From positions 1 to 64,000 of the forward strand of contig CAADGK010000112.1 of the NCBI GenBank assembly GCA_900696515.1: a DNA stretch of 64,000 bases. Reading direction: 5' to 3'. This DNA is from an uncultured Nitrosospira sp. GTDB taxonomy: Bacteria > Nitrospirota > Nitrospiria > Nitrospirales > Nitrospiraceae. Shown piece by piece: positions 40,866 through 50,911 of this stretch. The notes beneath the pieces were generated by a model. The model ran no database searches, was not told where the DNA came from, and was given only the letters and a program-made list of their open reading frames with translations. Position 1 is the stretch's first letter. Every line of letters begins with the position of its first letter. The translations under genes and the position numbers were made by a program.

Positions 40866-43800
40866 TCACGCCGATGGGATCTCGCCGGGATGGCGTGTGA
40901 AGCGAGGCTCGCCGTCCCCATGATGCCGGTCGCCCGCCGCCTGTGATAACTCACGCGATCCCGATCCGCTCGGCGGCTCTCCTGTTTGACGTGAACCCTG
41001 TCCACGGCCTTCCAGCCACCGATAGAGCACCGGCAACATGATCAGGGTCAGGAGTGTCGAACTCACCAATCCGCCGATGACGACGATAGCCAACGGGCGC
41101 TGCACCTCCGAGCCGATTCCCTGAGCAAACGCAAGCGGCACAAGGCCCAACAGTGCGACCAAGGCCGTCATTAAGACCGGGCGCAACCGAAGCAAGGCTC
41201 CGGATGTCACCGCCTCATCCAAGCTGTGTCCGTCTTCGCGCAACTTGTTCATATACGACACCAGCACGATGCCGTTCAGCACGGCCACACCGAAGAGATT
41301 GATGAATCCGATCGACGCCGGCACACTGAGATACTCCTTGGTCAACCACAGCGCCACCACTCCCCCGATCAACGCAAACGGCAAATTCAAGATGATCAGC
41401 GTCGCCTGCCGGAGAGAGTTGAATGTGGAGTATAAGAGAAAGAAAATCAGTCCGATGGTGATCGGCACGATGACTTTCAGCTTCGCCATCGCCCGCTCCA
41501 TGTTCTCAAATGACCCACCCCAGGTCACCCGATACCCGGTCGGCAGCGCCACACGCTCATCAATTTTCTGCTGCGCCTCGGCCACGAGGCTTCCGATATC
41601 TCGTCCAAGGGTATTGAATCCGATCGACACATACCGTTGCAGCTGATCACGGCTGATACGCCCCGGCCCCTCTTCCAACTGAACGGTACCAAGATCTGCC
41701 AACGGGATCAGCGCCCCGGCCTGATCACTCACCTTGATATTACTGATCGTTTCCACACTGTCCCGATATTGCTCAGGAAATCGCACGACAAGATCAAAGC
41801 GCTGCTGGCCTTCATAAACGCGCGTCGCGGCCTCTCCACCGATGGCAGTGGTAATAATCTCCCGTACATCCGCGACATTGATCCCATGGCGGGCAATCTT
41901 GCTGCGGTCGATATCGATCGTCAGATAGGGCTGACCGAACAGCTGTTCCACCTTGATATCCCGGACACCCCTCACGGACTCAAGTACCTCGGCGATCTCT
42001 TGCGCTTTGTTCCGAAGGGTCTCCAGATCGTCGCCGAACAGCTTCACCGTGGCTTCCGTACGGACACCCGAAATCAATTCATCGACCCGTTGCTGGATCG
42101 GCTGACTGATCAAAAAGGTCGCGCCGGAGACCGAGGTCAACCGTTCACGGAACTTCTGCATCAACTCCGGCATGGTCCGAGCCGTCGTCCATTGATCCAA
42201 CGGCTTAAGCCGAACGACGGGGTCGCTTTCATTCGGTTCTTGCGGATCGTTGCCCAGCTCCGTTCGCCCGATCTTGGAAACGACCATCTCCACTTCCGGG
42301 AATTCCATGATCGCCTGCTGCATCCGCTTCTCGATCTCGATGGAGGCGGGCAGCGACACACTGGGAAGCCGAATCGTCTGTGGGGCCACTGACCCCTCGT
42401 TCAGAATCGGGATAAATTCCGTCCCCAATGACGGGACCAATGACAATGCCCCGATGAGCGCCCCAATGGCCATTGCCAAGACAGTCACCCGATGTCCAAG
42501 AGCCCACCGAAGCGTAGGCGCATAGAGCCCCTTCGCCACTCTCACGATCCACGGATCTTCTTCACTGCCTTGCCTCAGGGCAAGCGAACAGAGTACCGGC
42601 GACAGCGTCAGGGAAAGAAGGAGTGACACGAGAAGCGCAATCATGATGGTATAGGCCAGCGGCTTGAACATCTTGCCTTCCATGCCATGGAGCGACAGGA
42701 GCGGGAAGAACACCAGAATAATGATGAGAATGCCGAACACGACCGGTTGGCCGACTTCCTTCACGGCATTGGTAACAAGCTGCAACCTCGGCATGGTGGC
42801 GGCCGAATGGTGCGAGAGATGGCGGTAGACGTTTTCAACGACGACGACCGAACCATCGACGATCATCCCGATCGCGATCGCGAGTCCTCCGAGCGACATC
42901 AGATTGGCGGTCAACCCGATCTGCCCCATGACGATAAATGTGGCCAGCGGTGCCAAGACCAGCGTTCCCACCACAATGAGCGCACTGCGGATATTGCCGA
43001 GAAATAAGAACAGGACGACCACGACCAGCACGACTCCTTCCGCCAGCGACTTGTAGACGGTGTTCAATGCTTCGGTGATCAGTTCGATACGATCGTAGAA
43101 CGGGACAATCCGCAATCCATTCGGCAAGAGGCCCTTGGCGTGAATCTCGTCCACACGCGCCTTCAAGCCTTGAACAACATCCCGCGCATTCCCTCCCCGC
43201 AACATCAAGACGATGCCGCTCACCACCTCTTGCTCCCCATTGAGAACCGTCGCGCCATGCCGCACGGCGTGGTCGATCACGACTTGCGCCACGTCGGAGA
43301 CGTAGACCGGCGTCCCGCCGGTCTCTTTGACCACGATCCGCTCGATGTCCTGTAGAGAGCGAATCAATCCGTTCCCCCGCACGATATATTTCTCCGCATG
43401 TTTTTCCAGAATATTTCCACCGGCGTTGGCGTTGTTCCTCGACACCGCATCGAAGACGTCGCGAAGTGTCAAATTGAACTTCCGCAACATGCCCGGTTCG
43501 ACGAGTACTTGATATTGTTTCACGTACCCGCCCATCGAATTGACGTCGATGACTTCCGGCGTGCTTTTCAGAATCGGTCGAATGACCCAGTCTTGGATCG
43601 TGCGCTGCGCGATCAAGTTTTGATGGTCCACTTCCGCGTCGACTGCGGCTCCCTGAGGCGCTTGCAAGTAATACTGAAACACTTCGCCTAAGCCGGTACT
43701 GTTCGGCACCAGCATGGGTTCGGCACCGGGGGGAAGCTGTTCTTCCACTTCAAGCAATCGCTCCAGCACCAATTGCCTGGCCAAGTTGATGTCCATGGAG

Positions 43801-44096
43801 TCGTCGAACACGATCGTAATGAGCGAGAGCCCGACTTTCGTGAGAGAACGCATTTCCGTGAGCGCGGGAACGCCCGTGAGCTGAAGCTCGATCGGATAGG
43901 TCACCAACCGCTCCACCTCGGCCGGGGAAAGCCCTGGGGCCTTGGTCACCACCTGGACCAATACACTGGTCACGTCCGGAAAGGCATCGATCGGGATCGT
44001 CCGAAAGGCATAGACCCCTCCGGCCCCGATCATGAGGGCGCAGATGATGATCAACATCCGCTGCCGCAAGGACATGTCAAGGAGACGAGAGACCAT
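40866..44096 (-). CDS. heavy-metal RND efflux transporter (CusA/CzcA family)
   Basis: The 1076-residue protein is an HME-type RND pump. It begins LDMSLRQRMLIIICALMIGA, has LSPAEVERLVTYPIELQLTG, the fourth helix GGLAIAIGMIVDGSVVVVEN (about 400-419, proton relay Asp and Glu) and the second repeat with FINLFGVAVLNGIVLVSYMN. From memory, the GGLAIAIGMIVD form is closer to CusA (copper/silver) than to CzcA (which has an extra Asp), so Cu or Ag is favoured. It starts at the stop of the MFP gene. Also near: cytochrome c downstream. Confidence 0.92.
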   Translation of the reverse strand: MVSRLLDMSLRQRMLIIICALMIGAGGVYAFRTIPIDAFPDVTSVLVQVVTKAPGLSPAEVERLVTYPIELQLTGVPALTEMRSLTKVGLSLITIVFDDSMDINLARQLVLERLLEVEEQLPPGAEPMLVPNSTGLGEVFQYYLQAPQGAAVDAEVDHQNLIAQRTIQDWVIRPILKSTPEVIDVNSMGGYVKQYQVLVEPGMLRKFNLTLRDVFDAVSRNNANAGGNILEKHAEKYIVRGNGLIRSLQDIERIVVKETGGTPVYVSDVAQVVIDHAVRHGATVLNGEQEVVSGIVLMLRGGNARDVVQGLKARVDEIHAKGLLPNGLRIVPFYDRIELITEALNTVYKSLAEGVVLVVVVLFLFLGNIRSALIVVGTLVLAPLATFIVMGQIGLTANLMSLGGLAIAIGMIVDGSVVVVENVYRHLSHHSAATMPRLQLVTNAVKEVGQPVVFGILIIILVFFPLLSLHGMEGKMFKPLAYTIMIALLVSLLLSLTLSPVLCSLALRQGSEEDPWIVRVAKGLYAPTLRWALGHRVTVLAMAIGALIGALSLVPSLGTEFIPILNEGSVAPQTIRLPSVSLPASIEIEKRMQQAIMEFPEVEMVVSKIGRTELGNDPQEPNESDPVVRLKPLDQWTTARTMPELMQKFRERLTSVSGATFLISQPIQQRVDELISGVRTEATVKLFGDDLETLRNKAQEIAEVLESVRGVRDIKVEQLFGQPYLTIDIDRSKIARHGINVADVREIITTAIGGEAATRVYEGQQRFDLVVRFPEQYRDSVETISNIKVSDQAGALIPLADLGTVQLEEGPGRISRDQLQRYVSIGFNTLGRDIGSLVAEAQQKIDERVALPTGYRVTWGGSFENMERAMAKLKVIVPITIGLIFFLLYSTFNSLRQATLIILNLPFALIGGVVALWLTKEYLSVPASIGFINLFGVAVLNGIVLVSYMNKLREDGHSLDEAVTSGALLRLRPVLMTALVALLGLVPLAFAQGIGSEVQRPLAIVVIGGLVSSTLLTLIMLPVLYRWLEGRGQGSRQTGEPPSGSGSRELSQAAGDRHHGDGEPRFTRHPGEIPSA

Positions 44097-45310
44097 CAGA
44101 CGGGTTTCTTCAACAACTCGGACTTCAAGACAAAGGCGCCGTGCGTCACCACCTGCTCTCCTTCGTTCAGTCCTCCGAGAATGGACGTCAGCGTGCCGTT
44201 CGACTCGCCGATGTGCACATCGCGCATTTCATACTCGTTCGCGCCTCGTTGCACAAAGACGAAGGTGCGCCCCTGATCCCGTTGCAGCGCCGCCTCCGGC
44301 ACCGCCAATCGATCCGGTTGTGACTCGGAAAAGAGCCGAATGGTGGCAAACATCTCCGACTTCAGCCGCCCGTCCTGGTTCGGCAGTTCGATCCGCAGCT
44401 GCATGGTCCGCGTGATCGGATCCAGCACATCGCCGACATACGTGATCGTCCCCTTGAAGACTTCCTTTGGATAGGCGTTGATCCGGACATCGACCTGCGT
44501 GCCACCGGACGCATGCACGGAATGGACGAAGGGAATGTCTTTCTCCGGAATGTTCGCGAGCACCCAGACCTCCGACAGGTCCGCGATCACGAACAGATTT
44601 TCGGTGGTCTCGACGACTTCCCCGCGAGTCAGTTTCCGCCCGATAATCCGTCCTCCGAAGGGCGCCACGATCGGCACCACCGACCGGATCTGCCGGCTGC
44701 GTTCCAGGCGGCGGAACTCTTCGTCGTTCATCCCGAGCAACTTCAGCCGATCATGCGATTCATTGCCCTCGGCTTGGGCGCTCAACAATTCCGCTTGCCG
44801 CCGTTGCAACTCGGCCTCGCCGATCACCTGCTCTTGCAACAGAAATTGCGCACGATTGAAGGCTTGCTCGGCCACATGGAGCTTGGCTTTGGCCTTGAGG
44901 TACGCGGACTGCGCCAGTCCCAGCTCGCTGCTGTACAGAATGGCCAACGGCGCGTTCGCCTTCACTTCCTGTCCGAGATCGGCATACACCTCCACCACTC
45001 GGCCTCGGACCAGAGTGGTGATCTCCGCCATATTCCGCTGATTGGGTTGCACGATCGCCGGGAAATCCCGGTGCGTGCGGAAGTCACTGCGGACGACGGG
45101 TTGAACCACCAGCCCCACCCGTGTCGACTCTTCCGCCGACAACGTAATGCGTCCCGGCGTGGAAGCCGGCGTCGGCGTCTTACTGGCCACGACATCACTC
45201 GGGGTGCCGTCACAGCCTGCCTCCAGGATCATGACGCTGAACAGCACGGTCCACAGCCCTCGCCTCAGGCATGACGACGGAAGTCGGATGGTATGACACT
45301 GCATATTCAC
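44096..45310 (-). CDS. membrane fusion protein of the RND pump (lipoprotein)
   Basis: The 404-residue protein has a signal peptide with a lipobox-like LEAGC, a beta-barrel/lipoyl start (IVQPNQRNMAEITTLVRGRV), a coiled-coil hairpin (QSAYLKAKAKLHVAEQAFNRAQ) and VWVLANIPEKDIPFV in the beta-barrel. It links the inner pump to the outer channel. Its start overlaps the end of the outer-membrane gene by 4 bases and its stop overlaps the pump start. No CusF-like metal-binding domain is seen. Confidence 0.9.
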   Translation of the reverse strand: MNMQCHTIRLPSSCLRRGLWTVLFSVMILEAGCDGTPSDVVASKTPTPASTPGRITLSAEESTRVGLVVQPVVRSDFRTHRDFPAIVQPNQRNMAEITTLVRGRVVEVYADLGQEVKANAPLAILYSSELGLAQSAYLKAKAKLHVAEQAFNRAQFLLQEQVIGEAELQRRQAELLSAQAEGNESHDRLKLLGMNDEEFRRLERSRQIRSVVPIVAPFGGRIIGRKLTRGEVVETTENLFVIADLSEVWVLANIPEKDIPFVHSVHASGGTQVDVRINAYPKEVFKGTITYVGDVLDPITRTMQLRIELPNQDGRLKSEMFATIRLFSESQPDRLAVPEAALQRDQGRTFVFVQRGANEYEMRDVHIGESNGTLTSILGGLNEGEQVVTHGAFVLKSELLKKPV

Positions 45311-46629
45311 AAGGTTCCCCCTACCGCTTGTTCCAGCCTGGCCAGTGACACGGAGAGGTCATGCCGCGCCAGGGCATAGTCCAGCAAGATTTGTCGTTGC
45401 ACCCGCTGGGCATCCAGCACTTCCAAAAGACTGGAGGCTCCCTGCTGAAAACTGAACTGCGCCAGCCTCAGCGCTTCCTGCGCCTGCTTCAGCAACCCCT
45501 TGTCGAACACATCAATCAATTCGGCGGTCGTACGGACATCTTGATAATGCTGATAGACAGCGCGCCCGAGCTCATTGCGCGTCCGAAGCAGCTCTGCCTC
45601 ATCTCGACGCTTCGCCCCTAATGACGCAGCAATCTCTCCCTGACGTCGATACCACAGCGGCATCGGGATTGAGAGTCCGCCTTGAAACGCTTCTCGCCCC
45701 ATTTCACGCCAGTAGCTGCCATTGACCGTGACCGACGGCACACGCGCCTGTCGTTCGAATTCAATCTTCCAGTCCGATTGTTCCACGGACTTCAGCAAGC
45801 GCTGGATAGTTGGATGCTGGTCCATCATCCGAGCCATAAGCCCCTCAATCTGCAAGTCCCGAGGAAGCATTCGGAATTCACCATGCACCATGTACGTGGG
45901 CCCCAGCGCACCGCCGGCCAACGTATCGACGGCAACACGGCTGATCCGAACAAGATTATCCGCACGGGCCAGTTGCTGACGAGCTTTCAGGACTTCGACT
46001 TCCGCCTTGATGGATTCAAACTGTGGAGCTTCTCCGGACTTGACCCGTGCCTTCACGATCCGGGCTACGCCTTCGACGGTATCGAGATTTTGCTTCGCCA
46101 GATCGGCATCCTGTTGCGCCAGCAGTAGATCATAGAAGGCAACCTTGACCTGTGAGGTCAGGTTCAAGCGGGTCTCCAACATGCCGACATTGGCCGTCGC
46201 CAATCCAAGGTCCGCTACCCGTTGGCGCGCCGCACGCAACGCCGGCCATTCGACCGGTTGTCCAACCACGACGTTGTATTCCGTCAGCGACTGGCGATCC
46301 AGACTCGACCCGCTACCTGCCCGATTGGTGTCTCGAAGCATACCGTGGCCGCCACCTCCTCCAACGGTTGGGTTGGGATAGGCCCCGGCCGCCGTCTGCT
46401 GACCTTTTTGCTGCTCAATCGTGCCTTCTGCAAGCGAGACGACCGGATTCTTGGCCAAGGCCAGATCGACGATCGTATCAAGACCATAGACCTGATTCCC
46501 TGATTCCGAAGACACCGACATTGCGGCCAATCCAACGGATCCGACGTTCACCGTGCCCAGGAGCAGTAAAGCTTGTACTACCCACATCCTCATTCCGTAC
46601 CTCAACGTCACCACCCTTCCCTCAGTCAT
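45307..46629 (-). CDS. TolC-like outer-membrane factor of the RND pump
   Basis: The 440-residue protein has the OEP layout of duplicated helices: LDTIVDLALAKNPVVSLAEG, LLAQQDADLAKQNLDTVEGV, and LLKQAQEALRLAQFSFQQGA, which leads into SSLLEVLDAQRVQRQ. A signal peptide is visible near residues 14-38. It is the first gene of the outer-membrane factor, fusion protein, pump, cytochrome order. No regulator is adjacent. Confidence 0.88.
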   Translation of the reverse strand: MTEGRVVTLRYGMRMWVVQALLLLGTVNVGSVGLAAMSVSSESGNQVYGLDTIVDLALAKNPVVSLAEGTIEQQKGQQTAAGAYPNPTVGGGGGHGMLRDTNRAGSGSSLDRQSLTEYNVVVGQPVEWPALRAARQRVADLGLATANVGMLETRLNLTSQVKVAFYDLLLAQQDADLAKQNLDTVEGVARIVKARVKSGEAPQFESIKAEVEVLKARQQLARADNLVRISRVAVDTLAGGALGPTYMVHGEFRMLPRDLQIEGLMARMMDQHPTIQRLLKSVEQSDWKIEFERQARVPSVTVNGSYWREMGREAFQGGLSIPMPLWYRRQGEIAASLGAKRRDEAELLRTRNELGRAVYQHYQDVRTTAELIDVFDKGLLKQAQEALRLAQFSFQQGASSLLEVLDAQRVQRQILLDYALARHDLSVSLARLEQAVGGTL

Positions 46630-46660
46630 CCTAGGCCGAACCTATCTGATTTTCAAATAG

Positions 46661-47506
46661 CTAGACCGACCGTGGCGGCTTCCCGCCGTGAGCCCTTGAG
46701 TCAATCGGCAATCCGCTGAAGTAGAAGGCCGAGATCGCCACCGTCGCCGCCACGTTCAATGACTCAACCCCTTCAGCCAGTGGAATGGAAAACCTGACCT
46801 GAGAAGCCTGCATGACTTCCGATGACAGCCCCGCACCCTCGTTACCGACAGCAACCAGGAGCCGGCTGGGTGTGGTTCGAATCTCTCTAATGGGGACTTT
46901 ATCAGCTGATGACAGAACCGCTGAATATATTTCACATTCAGACAACGTCACGGTCCGAAGATCCGCGGTTCTAAAAGTGGGCAGACTCAGGAGCGTACCA
47001 GCAGTGGCACGAACAACCTTGGGACTGAAGTGATCAGCGGAATCGGCACTCAACCAGACGCCGGACAGATTCAGCGCGGCAGCGGTCCGAATAATCGCTC
47101 CGACATTCGCCGGATCTTGCAACCGATCCCCGTAGATGCCCAATATCCTCGATCGTCCAAGCAGCTGCCCTTCGTCCCATCGTGGTTGTTGAACGACTGC
47201 TAAAATCCCCTGTGGCACCTCGACGTCGGTTAATTTTGCAAATACAGAATCCGCACACAAGAACTGTCTGGCGCCCAGGCTGGAACGCCTTTTCCTCTCC
47301 GCATCGGTTTCAACCCGGAGATAGCTCGGCGACACAAGCAAGCTCCGTATCGCCTGGGGATGTCCGGAGATCACATCATGGCAGGATTTGGCTCCCTCGA
47401 CGACAAAGGCTTCCTCGCTCGATCTGACTCTTTTTTCACGAAGCAATTGTCGAATCAGAGAGCCCTGCGCGCGAGTCAGGGTCTGAAGATGCGGCCCTGT
47501 CCCCAC
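46661..47506 (-). CDS. TrmH/SpoU-family RNA methyltransferase
   Basis: Ribose 2'-O-methyltransferase with a trefoil knot, using SAM. The N-terminal substrate domain (about 1-110) has LTRAQGSLIRQLLREKRVRS and EEAFVVEGAKSCHDVI. The catalytic domain has LGIYGDRLQDPANVGAIIRTAA (motif 1, Asn-Arg-Arg-like contacts), LLVAVGNEGAGLSSEV (motif 2) and IPLAEGVESLNVAATVAIS (motif 3, about 245-263). The RlmB-like 23S rRNA methyltransferases share this form; the target nucleotide is not readable. Stands alone, downstream of the RND operon promoter region on the same strand. Confidence 0.9.
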   Translation of the reverse strand: MGTGPHLQTLTRAQGSLIRQLLREKRVRSSEEAFVVEGAKSCHDVISGHPQAIRSLLVSPSYLRVETDAERKRRSSLGARQFLCADSVFAKLTDVEVPQGILAVVQQPRWDEGQLLGRSRILGIYGDRLQDPANVGAIIRTAAALNLSGVWLSADSADHFSPKVVRATAGTLLSLPTFRTADLRTVTLSECEIYSAVLSSADKVPIREIRTTPSRLLVAVGNEGAGLSSEVMQASQVRFSIPLAEGVESLNVAATVAISAFYFSGLPIDSRAHGGKPPRSV

Positions 47507-47556
47507 CTAGCCTCCCGACATCATATCGGGAGGACATGGCCTACCAAGACCGTCGC

Positions 47557-47898
47557 TCACCGACGCCTTCGTTCGGACGCCGCTTCCGCCGCGCGAATCC
47601 GCTGAGCGCGAGCTTTCGCCCGCTTCAACGCCGTCAATTTGCCACGAGTCCTGGTCTGCTCAAATTGGAGTTGCTCCAGCTGAGATTTCAAGTGGGCCTT
47701 TTCCTGCTTATGCAGACTGGCACATTCCGCCTTAGAAAGTTGTGTCCAATCCCCGCTGTTTCTGGCCCGCTTGATTCGATCATCTAACGATTCTCGAAGC
47801 TGCCTGGCTCTCATCGTCATGAGTGATTTGAGGGCCTCTTGACGACGTTGCACCTCTTCCTCTTCAGCCATGATCCCGCGAATATCGGTTCCTAACAT
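47557..47898 (-). CDS. small basic coiled-coil protein
   Basis: The 113-residue protein is almost all charged helix: EEEVQRRQEALKSLMTMRAR, then LHKQEKAHLKSQLEQLQFEQ and a basic ALKRAKARAQRIRAAEAA tail. A strong AAGGAGGTTGGATCC precedes the ATG. Not recognised. The basic helices could bind nucleic acid or membrane surface. Confidence 0.6.
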   Translation of the reverse strand: MLGTDIRGIMAEEEEVQRRQEALKSLMTMRARQLRESLDDRIKRARNSGDWTQLSKAECASLHKQEKAHLKSQLEQLQFEQTRTRGKLTALKRAKARAQRIRAAEAASERRRR

Positions 47899-48059
47899 GG
47901 ATCCAACCTCCTTACAGGTACTCTGGAACGAGAGCGCGCATTATACCCGATCTCACAGCGAATCGGGAATGCCCTGCAACTCATTGTTATTAAATGGAAC
48001 TTAATCCATGCGGTGAGCCGTTCCTTGAAGCAGTTTGCTTCATTGTGTATGATCAGCCC

Positions 48060-48521
48060 ATGCCGATTGGGCCATATATTCAGGGTTGGAGGCTCGAGCG
48101 AAAGCGGTCGATCGAATCCCTCTCAGACGCCGCTGGTATTCCCCCCAGCCTTCTGGAGCAGATCGAATCGGACCAAGCGGACCCGACGGCCTGTACCATC
48201 GAAGCACTCGCCTGCGCCCTGCATATTCCCCCGTCCTGGCTATTTGACAGTCCCAAATCATTTGAATACCTGTTCACAGACCAAGATGAACAAGAGGAAC
48301 CTGACGGCACTCAGCTTGATCCGGTGACCGACCGAATCCTGTCTGGTTCACGAACAGATCGGTCGCTCTATGTTCTCCTCACGACGCTCATGCAATCCGG
48401 CGATCCAAAATTATTACGAGCGGCCGAGATGAGCCTCCGAAGTCTCGCCAAACAGTCGCGGCAAGCAACCGTCCCCTGGCAACAACGCCCCTCCGGACAC
48501 TTCGAACCGCCGAGCGACTAG
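48060..48521 (+). CDS. XRE-family helix-turn-helix regulator
   Basis: The protein (153 residues from ATG 48060) has an N-terminal HTH: YIQGWRLERKRSIESLSDAAG, then PPSLLEQIESDQADPTACTI and EALACALHIPPSWLF (about residues 7-60), the classic Xre/Cro arrangement. The C-terminal half is acidic then helical (LYVLLTTLMQSGDPKLLRAAE) and may sense a ligand or bind a partner. The frame is open to 47994 but the earlier part does not look like the family. No clear target is adjacent. Confidence 0.75.
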   Translation: MPIGPYIQGWRLERKRSIESLSDAAGIPPSLLEQIESDQADPTACTIEALACALHIPPSWLFDSPKSFEYLFTDQDEQEEPDGTQLDPVTDRILSGSRTDRSLYVLLTTLMQSGDPKLLRAAEMSLRSLAKQSRQATVPWQQRPSGHFEPPSD

Positions 48522-48740
48522 GCCGCATAATCCAGGAACACTTCTCCTGCAACCGCCGATACACCGCTGCGACACAATCCGTCGCTCACCGTTCGTGAAG
48601 CGTGAAGCGCCCAGACCAAGAGCCGAACCAGCCTTCCCACCCATTTCGTGAAACAAACTGTTCCTGCGCGATCTCTATTGATACACTTCAGGAATGAGCA
48701 CGCCGACCAGGTTCGCCTGTGATCCAGTAGTGAGGATCTG

Positions 48741-50735
48741 ATGCGCGAACTTTTGATGCTGGTCCTTCTGTTACCGCTTGTCGGATGCAGCAGCCATCAC
48801 ATCCCTTCCTCGTTCCTCCCGTCGTCCGCTTCCTCACCGGCCGCAAGGGAACGGGTGATCGATCGGGTTGGTCCGGTTGTCCAGAGCCTCCTCTCTCCCA
48901 CATCGCATGAAGCCCACAACACTCTCATCGTCTCCCATCAGACGGTGGGGACAGTGCCGGCCAGATACAAGCAACGAGCCGTCACGGATACGCTGAAGGA
49001 CCCTTGGATCGGCATGAGAAATCTTGAACGCCATGGACTCCTGGCCGCAGAACTGGCGGGAGCCACGCCCCTGGATCTTCCAACCCTCCTGGATAGGCTT
49101 GAAGCCATCATGGATAGCCCCTCGGCATCTGCGCCACAGCTCTCCATCCCTACCGGCACACATCGCCAGGATGCCATTGGCTTCATCCTTGAAGCTTTTC
49201 ACCAGGCTGCGCTCCAGCGAGAACTTGCACTGGCCGACCTTTCAGCAGAGGACCGTGTCTTCCTCTTCGAGCACGGACAGGCACTGGCAGAATCCTATAC
49301 CCCGCAAATTTCCGTGCTCTCGGATGTCGCAAAGTCCCAGATCCACGCGAACGCCCGATTTGCAAAGCTCTTGGGCGAGCACGTGCGGTATGAGCATCTC
49401 CTTTCGGCAGGCCGAATCCTGGCACAGTTGACCGATGCACGGTGGCTTGAAGCGCTCGCAACGGCATTTCCGGATTCCGTCCCTCCTGCGCAGGTTCCCC
49501 CCGGTATCACCGGTGAGGTTAGGTTTGTCCGGAATGCGCCGGAAGGACTCATTGTGATCGGAGGCCCAGGTCCCAACAGCTATGAATCAGATGGACCTGT
49601 TGCCCTCATTCTTGATCTTGGAGGGGACGATTCGTATCGCGGGGTCGTCGGGGCATCGCGCGACGTCCGACATGGCAATGCCGTCGTCATCGATCTGGCC
49701 GGCAATGACCGTTACACCGGAGCTCCGTTGGGATTAGCCACGGGCCGACTCGGCGTCGGTCTTCTCTTCGACCGGTCCGGTGACGATACGTATGAACTTG
49801 CCCCGGGGTCGGGCGGAGCGGGCTTCGGGGGACTTGGCATCTTGATCGATGCACAAGGACAAGACCGGTACCATGGCAACCGATTGACGCAGGGTGCGGC
49901 CATCGGCGGGCTAGGGCTCTTGATCGATAGGGCCGGCGATGATCGCTACATCAGCCATGGGTTTGCCCTCGGGTTTGGAGGGCCTCTTGGACTCGGCGCC
50001 GTCATTGATAGTGACGGCGATGATCAATACCAATGCGGGGATGTCCTTCCCAGCGCCTACAACGCTCATGAGGCGCCGGAGGCGAACCCAGGGGATCCGG
50101 AGTTTCAATATGATTGTTTCGGCCTCGGCGCAGGCGCCGGCTTGCGCGTCCTGACGACACAGCTCCAATGGGTCGAGCAGAGCTTAGCCGGTGGCATGGG
50201 TCTGCTGTTGGATCTAAACGGACATGATCGCTATCAAAGCGCAAATTTCTCACAGGGAATGGGATATTTTTTTGGTGCAGGAATCTTGCTCGACCTGAAC
50301 GGCGAGGATGAATATCGGGCCGCCCGTTATGGGCATGGGGCCTCCGCCCACTATGGCGTCGCACTTTTCATTGACTATCTGGGGAACGATCGGTATGAGT
50401 CACCTGGGCCTTTTTACAACGCAGGAGTGGCGTGGGACAATGGCGTCAGCTTGACCATCGACGCGGGAACCGGTCATGACACCTATCGATTTGATCACAC
50501 AACCGGCCTTGGAAAAGCTGACTACCACGGCTGGGCCGTCTTTGTGGACGAAGGCGGTAACGACCACTACACCATCCAATCCGGTTTCGGTGAAGTCTCC
50601 AAACGAAGCCTTGCGGGTTTCATCGATCTCACTGGTGAGGACCAGTACCGTCTCCTCTCACCATCGCCTAAGTTCCATCCAACAAACAGCATGGTCGATT
50701 CCCCTGAGCCGGGGAGCCTTTTCCAAGACCGGTAA
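48741..50735 (+). CDS. lipoprotein with repeated G-x-D-x-Y units
   Basis: The 664-residue protein has a lipobox signal peptide (LLMLVLLLPLVGCSS). After a helical region (about residues 30-260) comes a row of some eleven repeats of about 30-35 residues, each centred on a pattern like ILDLGGDDSYRGVVG, VIDLAGNDRYTGAP, LFDRSGDDTYELAPG, LIDAQGQDRYHGN or LIDRAGDDRYISHG. The first hydrophobic D and the G-x-D-x-Y group are nearly invariant. The repeats recall RTX/hemolysin-type calcium turns but are longer and end in Tyr. A calcium-binding beta solenoid on the cell surface is a reasonable guess; I do not recognise a named family. Confidence 0.7.
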   Translation: MRELLMLVLLLPLVGCSSHHIPSSFLPSSASSPAARERVIDRVGPVVQSLLSPTSHEAHNTLIVSHQTVGTVPARYKQRAVTDTLKDPWIGMRNLERHGLLAAELAGATPLDLPTLLDRLEAIMDSPSASAPQLSIPTGTHRQDAIGFILEAFHQAALQRELALADLSAEDRVFLFEHGQALAESYTPQISVLSDVAKSQIHANARFAKLLGEHVRYEHLLSAGRILAQLTDARWLEALATAFPDSVPPAQVPPGITGEVRFVRNAPEGLIVIGGPGPNSYESDGPVALILDLGGDDSYRGVVGASRDVRHGNAVVIDLAGNDRYTGAPLGLATGRLGVGLLFDRSGDDTYELAPGSGGAGFGGLGILIDAQGQDRYHGNRLTQGAAIGGLGLLIDRAGDDRYISHGFALGFGGPLGLGAVIDSDGDDQYQCGDVLPSAYNAHEAPEANPGDPEFQYDCFGLGAGAGLRVLTTQLQWVEQSLAGGMGLLLDLNGHDRYQSANFSQGMGYFFGAGILLDLNGEDEYRAARYGHGASAHYGVALFIDYLGNDRYESPGPFYNAGVAWDNGVSLTIDAGTGHDTYRFDHTTGLGKADYHGWAVFVDEGGNDHYTIQSGFGEVSKRSLAGFIDLTGEDQYRLLSPSPKFHPTNSMVDSPEPGSLFQDR

Positions 50736-50911
50736 GACACCGGTCGCCTCACCATCCACACATCTCCGAACATGGATGATGGGGCCCCGTATCCACGGAA
50801 TCTGCTGACCAAATAGACAGAAGGGGGTTGTTTTTTCTCTTTCAGACGTAGAAAATACCGGCGCTTTCTCAGTATTGGCCTAATCATCCACATTCTATAG
50901 AGAGGGATACC

